Assembly: GCF_047948215.1 (NCBI RefSeq) | Contig: NC_134455.1 | Coordinates: forward strand, 320,656,147-320,720,146 | Source: Lycorma delicatula | Taxonomy: Eukaryota; Arthropoda; Insecta; Hemiptera; Fulgoridae | Direction: 5' to 3' | Length of the DNA stretch: 64,000 bases | In this document: positions 1-11,858 of the stretch, piece after piece | Numbering within the stretch: the first letter of the stretch is position 1 | How the letters are laid out: the number at the start of each line of letters is the position of its first letter | Notes under the pieces: model-generated | The model's input: only the letters and a program-made list of their open reading frames with translations | Told to the model about the DNA's origin: nothing | The model's database searches: none | Program-made: the position numbers and the translations under genes

Positions 1-25
1 TTTTTTTAATGTATAATTTTTTTGT

Positions 26-80
26 ATTGTTTTAATGATATAAAAATAATAATTATTAAATGTTATATCATTAAAACAAT
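26..80. repeat. 18-bp perfect inverted repeat at unit start
   Basis: Arms 26-43 and 63-80 are exact reverse complements (core TTTTAATGATATAA and its complement) around a 19-nt spacer that itself contains the palindrome AATAATTATT. The structure recurs at the start of every unit that keeps its head. In the divergent edge units (for example 40500-40514 with 40534-40548) 15 bp of each arm survive although the flanks have changed. It could extrude as a cruciform; no function is shown. Confidence 0.9.
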
Positions 81-458
81 TATTGTTTGTAATAATTATC
101 TTTTGTAATATTTTAAACGTTAGTGGTATAATTATTTATATTTACACTCTTAAAAATTAAGGTTTTTAATAATTGTGGGTATTTTTCCTTTTAATTTTGC
201 AGAGTGTTATATGAATACGTTTATAAAAACATTTATTATTCGGGAAAAAATATTTGCAATTAATATTTATACAAATAAGCATGACAGAGAATCTCATCTG
301 ACGTTATGAAAATCATTTTATTTGTAACTAGTTAAATATAAATATATAGTATCCATGGAAATAAATTTTAAATTAGTATAGTATCCATGGATATAAATTA
401 TTAATTTGTATTGTTTAACATTTAAATAAATTTTAGCAATCATCATTCTTTTAAAGTA

Positions 459-540
459 ATATCCACCAGGTGGTTTTAGTGGTACCCAAATTCTCTGATT
501 TTAAATTCAAGTGTTCCAGCATTCAAGCCGAGTACTCCTT
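459..540 (+). repeat. SINE relic A (tRNA-like head) inside the unit
   Basis: The stretch beginning ATATCCACCAGG and running through TTTTAGTGGTACCC to CAGCATTCAAGCC lines up with the head of the dispersed SINE in this window (for example near 58212-58300). It keeps the A-box-like TAGTGG and a degenerate B-box-like ATTCAAG. Only the head remains. It recurs in each unit and is better preserved in the edge units (TTGGTCTAGTGG, about 40893-40970). Confidence 0.8.
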
Positions 541-787
541 CTATTAAAATACAAACTAAATATTGCTGTTGGTTTTGTTTTGTTTTGTTAGGATGACACA
601 CAGTTAGGATATCCTATAGATATGATTAGATGAACATTATCCACTAACATACAAATAACATCACATGTTTTAGTGTTTTGGGCAATTTATAATTATTTAT
701 CTCTTTGTAGAATATCAAGGTTGTCGTTTAATATTAATACACTTGAAAGTATGGTGACTGAAATTGCGTTCATTTTATATTTGTGAG

Positions 788-801
788 CATGTGCGCACAT
801 G
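788..801. repeat. 14-bp GC-rich palindrome CATGTGCGCACATG
   Basis: Exact palindrome in an otherwise AT-rich unit, present in U1-U8, U11, U13, U15 and U16. U9, U10, U12, U14, U17 and U18 carry CATGTGCTTACATG, which destroys the central symmetry, and U19-U22 lack the site. It therefore works as a subfamily marker. Confidence 0.85.
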
Positions 802-1609
802 TGTTAAAAGTACCAACAGTTATTGAAAGATTACAATGATATTATAAACTGTAGTGTACAATTCTCATAATTGTGTCATTACTTCTGCTCAAAAACACAA
901 AAGTTACTGTAATAAAAATATAACTGTTTTTCAAAAAAAGGATTGTTACATATAAAACAGTAAGACACTAGGTCAAAAACTCTTATAATTTAGAACTCAT
1001 TTTAAAAAAAATACTTGTTAAATATATTTGACAGATTGTACACAATGTTTCAGGGTTCCATAAGAGAAGCAAAAAATAACATTACAAAAATCTTACCCAA
1101 CTGATTTCATTAATAATGTAAACATATTTATTTTTATAAATAATTTTAATGTAAAAATCAAATAATTTATGTAATATTTTTTTTTATTATATTATAATTA
1201 TTGAAAAAATTATAGGTATAAACTACTTTAATTAATCTGTCAGGAAATCAGTTGTTAATATTTTTGTTTATTTCAAGAGATTTTAGAAACATCTAATCTG
1301 TCATCAAATTTTAGAGGGTTTGCCGAAAATAGAGTGTGATAATTACTATTTTTTATTGTTTTAAAGATATTTAAAAAATTATGTCTAAATTACCTGGATT
1401 TTGGAAAGTGAATTACTATTTAATAAGATTTATAAAAATTAGCATTAAAAAAGATAACATCTAATCTTATTTAACACATATTAAATAAAACTAAAGGAAT
1501 ATAAATATATAGTTTCCATAGAAATAAATATTTATTTCTAATATAAATTTGTATTGTTGTTTGTAATTTTAAATAAATTTGAACAATTATCATTTTTTAA
1601 CATTCTAGA

Positions 1610-1805
1610 ATATCCACCTGGTTGGTATAGTGGTGAAAGTGTCTTTCCAAATCAGCTGATTTACAAGTCGACAGTTACAGGGTTCATCCACTAATAAGAG
1701 AAGTTTTAAGGTTGGGTTTCAATTAAGCGCAGTTAATATCATCCTCTTTCATCGACATAAGCAATACTTCAATGGATTGCTGAAGGCAGAACAGGTAAAA
1801 GTGAG
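1610..1805 (+). repeat. SINE relic B (head plus tail, middle lost) inside the unit
   Basis: Head ATATCCACCTGGTTGGTATA with AGTGG, then CAAATCAGCTGATTT and AAGTCGACAGTTACAG, followed after a deletion by the SINE body block GGTTGGGTTTCAATTAA, then TATCATCCTCTTTCATC and a tail resembling GGCAGAACAGG. The same blocks occur in the same order in the dispersed SINE at 58212-58502. Units further right (39719-39920) also keep CCGGTTTTGGTGGTTGGG, an intermediate state with less of the body lost. Confidence 0.85.
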
Positions 1806-2383
1806 AAAAACACATTCCAGAATATAGTTATTGAAATTTTAAGTGTCTATAAAATAAACTGTTCAAGTTTTTCAAGACATCAATTAAAACTATGATTTAT
1901 AATTTCCATGCAGTTAATAAAGAATTCATATATTTTTTATGGAAAAGGGTTCCTTTGAATTTTATGATTTGTTTTTCCTAATCTGTTTAGTAAATGGTTT
2001 CTGCCTTATTATGCAGCTTACTCTGAAAATTTATTAGCAAATAAGACCACTCGAGGGTCAACTATGATTAATCTTGTGATTACCCTAGAAGAACAGTTGT
2101 AGCAATCCTCCCGGTCAAAGCAATGTTTGTCAATAGAGTTCATGATCTGATAGTGGAATCAAATTTTTATTGTGTTGTAATATAAAGAAACAGATTGGTA
2201 CTGGTCTATTAGTTTTCTGTTTGCTTCTAGTATGATAGCATTACCTCTTTTTGGGTATGAAAATCGCTGTAAAATTCATGCTATATATAAAGAAATGATA
2301 AAAGTTAAATTATTTGATATTTATTTAAGCTATTGTATTAATCAATTTTAACAAGAATAATAAAAAAACCTAGTTTTTTTTAA

Positions 2384-4758
2384 ATGTATAATTTTTTTGT
2401 ATTGTTTTAATGATATAAAAATAATAATTATTAAATGTTATATCATTAAAACAATTATTGTTTGTAATAATTATCTTTTGTAATATTTTAAACGTTAGTG
2501 GTATAATTATTTATATTTACACTCTTAAAAATTAAGGTTTTTAATAATTGTGGGTATTTTTCCTTTTAATTTTGCAGAGTGTTATATGAATACGTTTATA
2601 AAAACATTTATTATTCGGGAAAAAATATTTGCAATTAATATTTATACAAATAAGCATGACAGAGAATCTCATCTGACGTTATGAAAATCATTTTATTTGT
2701 AACTAGTTAAATATAAATATATAGTATCCATGGAAATAAATTTTAAATTAGTATAGTATCCATGGATATAAATTATTAATTTGTATTGTTTAACATTTAA
2801 ATAAATTTTAGCAATCATCATTCTTTTAAAGTAATATCCACCAGGTGGTTTTAGTGGTACCCAAATTCTCTGATTTTAAATTCAAGTGTTCCAGCATTCA
2901 AGCCGAGTACTCCTTCTATTAAAATACAAACTAAATATTGCTGTTGGTTTTGTTTTGTTTTGTTAGGATGACACACAGTTAGGATATCCTATAGATATGA
3001 TTAGATGAACATTATCCACTAACATACAAATAACATCACATGTTTTAGTGTTTTGGGCAATTTATAATTATTTATCTCTTTGTAGAATATCAAGGTTGTC
3101 GTTTAATATTAATACACTTGAAAGTATGGTGACTGAAATTGCGTTCATTTTATATTTGTGAGCATGTGCGCACATGTGTTAAAAGTACCAACAGTTATTG
3201 AAAGATTACAATGATATTATAAACTGTAGTGTACAATTCTCATAATTGTGTCATTACTTCTGCTCAAAAACACAAAAGTTACTGTAATAAAAATATAACT
3301 GTTTTTCAAAAAAAGGATTGTTACATATAAAACAGTAAGACACTAGGTCAAAAACTCTTATAATTTAGAACTCATTTTAAAAAAAATACTTGTTAAATAT
3401 ATTTGACAGATTGTACACAATGTTTCAGGGTTCCATAAGAGAAGCAAAAAATAACATTACAAAAATCTTACCCAACTGATTTCATTAATAATGTAAACAT
3501 ATTTATTTTTATAAATAATTTTAATGTAAAAATCAAATAATTTATGTAATATTTTTTTTTATTATATTATAATTATTGAAAAAATTATAGGTATAAACTA
3601 CTTTAATTAATCTGTCAGGAAATCAGTTGTTAATATTTTTGTTTATTTCAAGAGATTTTAGAAACATCTAATCTGTCATCAAATTTTAGAGGGTTTGCCG
3701 AAAATAGAGTGTGATAATTACTATTTTTTATTGTTTTAAAGATATTTAAAAAATTATGTCTAAATTACCTGGATTTTGGAAAGTGAATTACTATTTAATA
3801 AGATTTATAAAAATTAGCATTAAAAAAGATAACATCTAATCTTATTTAACACATATTAAATAAAACTAAAGGAATATAAATATATAGTTTCCATAGAAAT
3901 AAATATTTATTTCTAATATAAATTTGTATTGTTGTTTGTAATTTTAAATAAATTTGAACAATTATCATTTTTTAACATTCTAGAATATCCACCTGGTTGG
4001 TATAGTGGTGAAAGTGTCTTTCCAAATCAGCTGATTTACAAGTCGACAGTTACAGGGTTCATCCACTAATAAGAGAAGTTTTAAGGTTGGGTTTCAATTA
4101 AGCGCAGTTAATATCATCCTCTTTCATCGACATAAGCAATACTTCAATGGATTGCTGAAGGCAGAACAGGTAAAAGTGAGAAAAACACATTCCAGAATAT
4201 AGTTATTGAAATTTTAAGTGTCTATAAAATAAACTGTTCAAGTTTTTCAAGACATCAATTAAAACTATGATTTATAATTTCCATGCAGTTAATAAAGAAT
4301 TCATATATTTTTTATGGAAAAGGGTTCCTTTGAATTTTATGATTTGTTTTTCCTAATCTGTTTAGTAAATGGTTTCTGCCTTATTATGCAGCTTACTCTG
4401 AAAATTTATTAGCAAATAAGACCACTCGAGGGTCAACTATGATTAATCTTGTGATTACCCTAGAAGAACAGTTGTAGCAATCCTCCCGGTCAAAGCAATG
4501 TTTGTCAATAGAGTTCATGATCTGATAGTGGAATCAAATTTTTATTGTGTTGTAATATAAAGAAACAGATTGGTACTGGTCTATTAGTTTTATGTTTGCT
4601 TCTAGTATGATAGCATTACCTCTTTTTGGGTATGAAAATCGCTGTAAAATTCATGCTATATATAAAGAAATGATAAAAGTTAAATTATTTGATATTTATT
4701 TAAGCTATTGTATTAATCAATTTTAACAAGAATAATAAAAAAACCTAGTTTTTTTTAA
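2384..4758 (+). repeat. Satellite unit U2
   Basis: 2375 bp, almost identical to U1; both share AAATATTTATTTC in the second leader and TTATAATTATTG near the middle. U2 differs in the tail (TTTTATGTTTGC against TTTTCTGTTTGC in U1 and U3). Confidence 0.95.
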
Positions 4759-7136
4759 ATGTATAATTTTTTTGTATTGTTTTAATGATATAAAAATAAT
4801 AATTATTAAATGTTATATCATTAAAACAATTATTGTTTGTAATAATTATCTTTTGTAATATTTTAAACGTTAGTGGTATAATTATTTATATTTACACTCT
4901 TAAAAATTAAGGTTTTTAATAATTGTGGGTATTTTTCCTTTTAATTTTGCAGAGTGTTATATGAATACGTTTATAAAAACATTTATTATTCGGGAAAAAA
5001 TATTTGCAATTAATATTTATACAAATAAGCATGACAGAGAATCTCATCTGACGTTATGAAAATCATTTTATTTGTAACTAGTTAAATATAAATATATAGT
5101 ATCCATGGAAATAAATTTTAAATTAGTATAGTATCCATGGATATAAATTATTAATTTGTATTGTTTAACATTTAAATAAATTTTAGCAATCATCATTCTT
5201 TTAAAGTAATATCCACCAGGTTGTTTTAGTGGTACCCAAATTCTCTGATTTTAAATTCAAGTGTTCCAGCATTCAAGCCGAGTACTCCTTCTATTAAAAT
5301 ACAAACTAAATATTGCTGTTGGTTTTGTTTTGTTTTGTTAGGATGACACACAGTTAGGATATCCTATAGATATGATTAGATGAACATTATCCACTAACAT
5401 ACAAATAACATCACATGTTTTAGTGTTTTGGGCAATTTATAATTATTTATTTCTTTGTAGAATATCAAGGTTGTCGTTTAATATTAATACACTTGAAAGT
5501 ATGGTGACTGAAATTGCGTTCATTTTATATTTGTGAGCATGTGCGCACATGTGTTAAAAGTACCAACAGTTATTGAAAGATTACAATGATATTATAAACT
5601 GTAGTGTACAATTCTCATAATTGTGTCATTACTTCTGCTCAAAAACACAAAAGTTACTGTAATAAAAATATAACTGTTTTTCAAAAAAAGGATTGTTACA
5701 TATAAAACAGTAAGACACTAGGTCAAAAACTCTTATAATTTAGAACTCATTTTAAAAAAAATACTTGTTAAATATATTTGACAGATTGTACACAATGTTT
5801 CAGGGTTCCATAAGAGAAGCAAAAAATAACATTACAAAAATCTTACCCAACTGATTTCATTAATAATGTAAACATATTTATTTTTATAAATAATTTTAAT
5901 GTAAAAATCAAATAATTTATGTAATATTTTTTTTTATTATATTATTTTAATATTGAAAAAATTATAGGTATAAACTACTTTAATTAATCTGTCAGGAAAT
6001 CAGTTGTTAATATTTTTGTTTATTTCAAGAGATTTTAGAAACATCTAATCTGTCATCAAATTTTAGAGGGTTTGCCGAAAATAGAGTGTGATAATTACTA
6101 TTTTTTATTGTTTTAAAGATATTTAAAAAATTATGTCTAAATTACCTGGATTTTGGAAAGTGAATTACTATTTAATAAGATTTATAAAAATTAGCATTAA
6201 AAAAGATAACATCTAATCTTATTTAACACATATTAAATAAAACTAAAGGAATATAAATATATAGTTTCCATAGAAATAAATTTTTATTTCTAATATAAAT
6301 TTGTATTGTTGTTTGTAATTTTAAATAAATTTGAACAATTATCATTTTTTAACATTCTAGAATATCCACCTGGTTGGTATAGTGGTGAAAGTGTCTTTCC
6401 AAATCAGCTGATTTACAAGTCGACAGTTACAGGGTTCATCCACTAATAAGAGAAGTTTTAAGGTTGGGTTTCAATTAAGCGCAGTTAATATCATCCTCTT
6501 TCATCGACATAAGCAATACTTCAATGGATTGCTGAAGGCAGAACAGGTAAAAGTGAGAAAAACACATTCCAGAATATAGTTATTGAAATTTTAAGTGTCT
6601 ATAAAATAAACTGTTCAAGTTTTTCAAGACATCAATTAAAACTATGATTTATAATTTCCATGCAGTTAATAAAGAATTCATATATTTTTTATGGAAAAGG
6701 GTTCCTTTGAATTTTATGATTTGTTTTTCCTAATCTGTTTAGTAAATGGTTTCTGCCTTATTATGCAGCTTACTCTGAAAATTTATTAGCAAATAAGACC
6801 ACTCGAGGGTCAACTATGATTAATCTTGTGATTACCCTAGAAGAACAGTTGTAGCAATCCTCCCGGTCAAAGCAATGTTTGTCAATAGAGTTCATGATCT
6901 GATAGTGGAATCAAATTTTTATTGTGTTGTAATATAAAGAAACAGATTGGTACTGGTCTATTAGTTTTCTGTTTGCTTCTAGTATGATAGCATTACCTCT
7001 TTTTGGGTATGAAAATCGCTGTAAAATTCATGCTATATATAAAGAAATGATAAAAGTTAAATTATTTGATATTTATTTAAGCTATTGTATTAATCAATTT
7101 TAACAAGAATAATAAAAAAACCTAGTTTTTTTTTAA
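4759..7136 (+). repeat. Satellite unit U3
   Basis: 2378 bp. Carries the middle variant ATTATTTTAATATTG shared with U4 and U6, and the GGTTG SINE A head found from here rightward. Confidence 0.95.
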
Positions 7137-9483
7137 ATGTATAATTTTTTTGTATTGTTTTAATGATATAAAAATAATAATTATTAAATGTTATATCATT
7201 AAAACAATTATTGTTTGTAATAATTATCTTTTGTAATATTTTAAACGTTAGTGGTATAATTATTTATATTTACACTCTTAAAAATTAAGGTTTTTAATAA
7301 TTGTGGGTATTTTTCCTTTTAATTTTGCAGAGTGTTATATGAATACGTTTATAAAAACATTTATTATTCGGGAAAAAATATTTGCAATTAATATTTATAC
7401 AAATAAGCATGACAGAGAATCTCATCTGACGTTATGAAAATCATTTTATTTGTAACTAGTTAAATATAAATATATAGTATCCATGGAAATAAATTTTAAA
7501 TTAGTATAGTATCCATGGATATAAATTATTAATTTGTATTGTTTAACATTTAAATAAATTCCACCAGGTTGTTTTAGTGGTACCCAAATTCTCTGATTTT
7601 AAATTCAAGTGTTCCAGCATTCAAGCCGAGTACTCCTTCTATTAAAATACAAACTAAATATTGCTGTTGGTTTTGTTTTGTTTTGTAAGGATGACACACA
7701 GTTAGGATATCCTATAGATATGATTAGATGAACATTATCCACTAACATACAAATAACATCACATGTTTTAGTGTTTTGGGCAATTTATAATTATTTATTT
7801 CTTTGTAGAATATCAAGGTTGTCGTTTAATATTAATACACTTGAAAGTATGGTGACTGAAATTGCGTTCATTTTATATTTGTGAGCATGTGCGCACATGT
7901 GTTAAAAGTACCAACAGTTATTGAAAGATTACAATGATATTATAAACTGTAGTGTACAATTCTCATAATTGTGTCATTACTTCTGCTCAAAAACACAAAA
8001 GTTACTGTAATAAAAATATAACTGTTTTTCAAAAAAAGGATTGTTACATATAAAACAGTAAGACACTAGGTCAAAAACTCTTATAATTTAGAACTCATTT
8101 TAAAAAAAATACTTGTTAAATATATTTGACAGATTGTACACAATGTTTCAGGGTTCCATAAGAGAAGCAAAAAATAACATTACAAAAATCTTACCCAACT
8201 GATTTCATTAATAATGTAAACATATTTATTTTTATAAATAATTTTAATGTAAAAATCAAATAATTTATGTAATATTTTTTTTTATTATATTATTTTAATA
8301 TTGAAAAAATTATAGGTATAAACTACTTTAATTAATCTGTCAGGAAATCAGTTGTTAATATTTTTGTTTATTTCAAGAGATTTTAGAAACATCTAATCTG
8401 TCATCAAATTTTAGAGGGTTTGCCGAAAATAGAGTGTGATAATTACTATTTTTTATTGTTTTAAAGATATTTAAAAAATTATGTCTAAATTACCTGGATT
8501 TTGGAAAGTGAATTACTATTTAATAAGATTTATAAAAATTAGCATTAAAAAAGATAACATCTAATCTTATTTAACACATATTAAATAAAACTAAAGGAAT
8601 ATAAATATATAGTTTCCATAGAAATAAATTTTTATTTCTAATATAAATTTGTATTGTTGTTTGTAATTTTAAATAAATTTGAACAATTATCATTTTTTAA
8701 CATTCTAGAATATCCACCTGGTTGGTATAGTGGTGAAAGTGTCTTTCCAAATCAGCTGATTTACAAGTCGACAGTTACAGGGTTCATCCACTAATAAGAG
8801 AAGTTTTAAGGTTGGGTTTCAATTAAGCGCAGTTAATATCATCCTCTTTCATCGACATAAGCAATACTTTAATGGATTGCTGAAGGCAGAACAGGTAAAA
8901 GTGAGAAAAACACATTCCAGAATATAGTTATTGAAATTTTAAGTGTCTATAAAATAAACTGTTCAAGTTTTTCAAGACATCAATTAAAACTATGATTTAT
9001 AATTTCCATGCAGTTAATAAAGAATTCATATATTTTTTATGGAAAAGGGTTCCTTTGAATTTTATGATTTGTTTTTCCTAATCTGTTTAGTAAATGGTTT
9101 CTGCCTTATTATGCAGCTTACTCTGAAAATTTATTAGCAAATAAGACCACTCGAGGGTCAACTATGATTAATCTTGTGATTACCCTAGAAGAACAGTTGT
9201 AGCAATCCTCCCGGTCAAAGCAATGTTTGTCAATAGAGTTCATGATCTGATAGTGGAATCAAATTTTTATTGTGTTGTAATATAAAGAAACAGATTGGTA
9301 CTGGTCTATTAGTTTTATGTTTGCTTCTAGTATGATAGCATTACCTCTTTTTCGGTATGAAAATCGCTGTAAAATTCATGCTATATATAAAGAAATGATA
9401 AAAGTTAAATTAATTGATATTTATTTAAGCTATTGTATTAATCAATTTTAACAAGAATAATAAAAAAACCTAGTTTTTTTTAA
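7137..9483 (+). repeat. Satellite unit U4 with a 31-bp deletion
   Basis: 2347 bp. The short stretch between AAATAAATT and CCACCAGG at about 7560 is missing, removing the leader immediately before SINE relic A. The rest follows the U3 variant pattern. Confidence 0.95.
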
Positions 9484-11858
9484 ATGTATAATTTTTTTGT
9501 ATTGTTTTAATGATATAAAAATAATAATTATTAAATGTTATATCATTAAAACAATTATTGTTTGTAATAATTATCTTTTGTAATATTTTAAATGTTAGTG
9601 GTATAATTATTTATATTTACACTCTTAAAAATTAAGGTTTTTAATAATTGTGGGTATTTTTCCTTTTAATTTTGCAGAGTGTTATATGAATACGTTTATA
9701 AAAACATTTATTATTCGGGAAAAAATATTTGCAATTAATATTTATACAAATAAGCATGACAGAGAATCTCATCTGACGTTATGAAAATCATTTTATTTGT
9801 AACTAGTTAAATATAAATATATAGTATCCATGGAAATAAATTTTAAATTAGTATAGTATCCATGGATATAAATTATTAATTTGTATTGTTTAACATTTAA
9901 ATAAATTTTAGCAATCATCATTCTTTTAAAGTAATATCCACCAGGTTGTTTTAGTGGTACCCAAATTCTCTGATTTTAAATTCAAGTGTTCCAGCATTCA
10001 AGCCGAGTACTCCTTCTATTAAAATACAAACTAAATATTGCTGTTGGTTTTGTTTTGTTTTGTTAGGATGACACACAGTTAGGATATCCTATAGATATGA
10101 TTAGATGAACATTATCCACTAACATACAAATAACATCACATGTTTTAGTGTTTTGGGCAATTTATAATTATTTATTTCTTTGTAGAATATCAAGGTTGTC
10201 GTTTAATATTAATACACTTGAAAGTATGGTGACTGAAATTGCGTTCATTTTATATTTGTGAGCATGTGCGCACATGTGTTAAAAGTACCAACAGTTATTG
10301 AAAGATTACAATGATAATATAAACTGTAGTGTACAATTCTCATAATTGTGTCATTACTTCTGCTCAAAAACACAAAAGTTACTGTAATAAAAATATAACT
10401 GTTTTTCAAAAAAAGGATTGTTACATATAAAACAGTAAGACACTAGGTCAAAAACTCTTATAATTTAGAACTCATTTTAAAAAAAATACTTGTTAAATAT
10501 ATTTGACAGATTGTACACAATGTTTCAGGGTTCCATAAGAGAAGCAAAAAATAACATTACAAAAATCTTACCCAACTGATTTCATTAATAATGTAAACAT
10601 ATTTATTTTTATAAATAATTTTAATGTAAAAATCAAATAATTTATGTAATATTTTTTTTTATTATATTATAATTATTGAAAAAATTATAGGTATAAACTA
10701 CTTTAATTAATCTGTCAGGAAATCAGTTGTTAATATTTTTGTTTATTTCAAGAGATTTTAGAAACATCTAATCTGTCATCAAATTTTAGAGGGTTTGCCG
10801 AAAATAGAGTGTGATAATTACTATTTTTTATTGTTTTAAAGATATTTAAAAAATTATGTCTAAATTACCTGGATTTTGGAAAGTGAATTACTATTTAATA
10901 AGATTTATAAAAATTAGCATTAAAAAAGATAACATCTAATCTTATTTAACACATATTAAATAAAACTAAAGGAATATAAATATATAGTTTCCATAGAAAT
11001 AAATTTTTATTTCTAATATAAATTTGTATTGTTGTTTGTAATTTTAAATAAATTTGAACAATTATCATTTTTTAACATTCTAGAATATCCACCTGGTTGG
11101 TATAGTGGTGAAAGTGTCTTTCCAAATCAGCTGATTTACAAGTCGACAGTTACAGGGTTCATCCACTAATAAGAGAAGTTTTAAGGTTGGGTTTCAATTA
11201 AGCGCAGTTAATATCATCCTCTTTCATCGACATAAGCAATACTTCAATGGATTGCTGAAGGCAGAACAGGTAAAAGTGAGAAAAACACATTCCAGAATAT
11301 AGTTATTGAAATTTTAAGTGTCTATAAAATAAACTGTTCAAGTTTTTCAAGACATCAATTAAAACTATGATTTATAATTTCCATGCAGTTAATAAAGAAT
11401 TCATATATTTTTTATGGAAAAGGGTTCCTTTGAATTTTATGATTTGTTTTTCCTAATCTGTTTAGTAAATGGTTTCTGCCTTATTATGCAGCTTACTCTG
11501 AAAATTTATTAGCAAATAAGACCACTCGAGGGTCAACTATGATTAATCTTGTGATTACCCTAGAAGAACAGTTGTAGCAATCCTCCCGGTCAAAGCAATG
11601 TTTGTCAATAGAGTTCATGATCTGATAGTGGAATCAAATTTTTATTGTGTTGTAATATAAAGAAACAGATTGGTACTGGTCTATTAGTTTTATGTTTGCT
11701 TCTAGTATGATAGCATTACCTCTTTTTGGGTATGAAAATCGCTGTAAAATTCATGCTATATATAAAGAAATGATAAAAGTTAAATTAATTGATATTTATT
11801 TAAGCTATTGTATTAATCAATTTTAACAAGAATAATAAAAAAACCTAGTTTTTTTTAA
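9484..11858 (+). repeat. Satellite unit U5
   Basis: 2375 bp. Has GATAATATAAACTG in place of GATATTATAAACTG, a marker shared with U7 and U8 but not with U6, so variants alternate along this part of the array. Confidence 0.95.

Larger units (their letters stand above)
1..2383 (+). repeat. Satellite unit U1 (reference unit)
   Basis: Unit of 2375 bp measured from the ATGTATAAT anchor. Order of parts: inverted repeat (26-80), first AT-rich leader (about 333-458), SINE relic A (459-540), TTTTG run (about 570-589), 14-bp palindrome (788-801), second leader (about 1497-1609), SINE relic B (1610-1805), AT-rich tail. Like U2 it has GGTGG rather than GGTTG in the SINE A head. Confidence 0.95.

Noticed and set aside
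1610..1690. tRNA gene in each satellite unit
   Set aside because: A-box-like sequence is present but the B box is degenerate (GGTTCATCC lacks two bases) and no acceptor stem closes a cloverleaf; it is a SINE relic.
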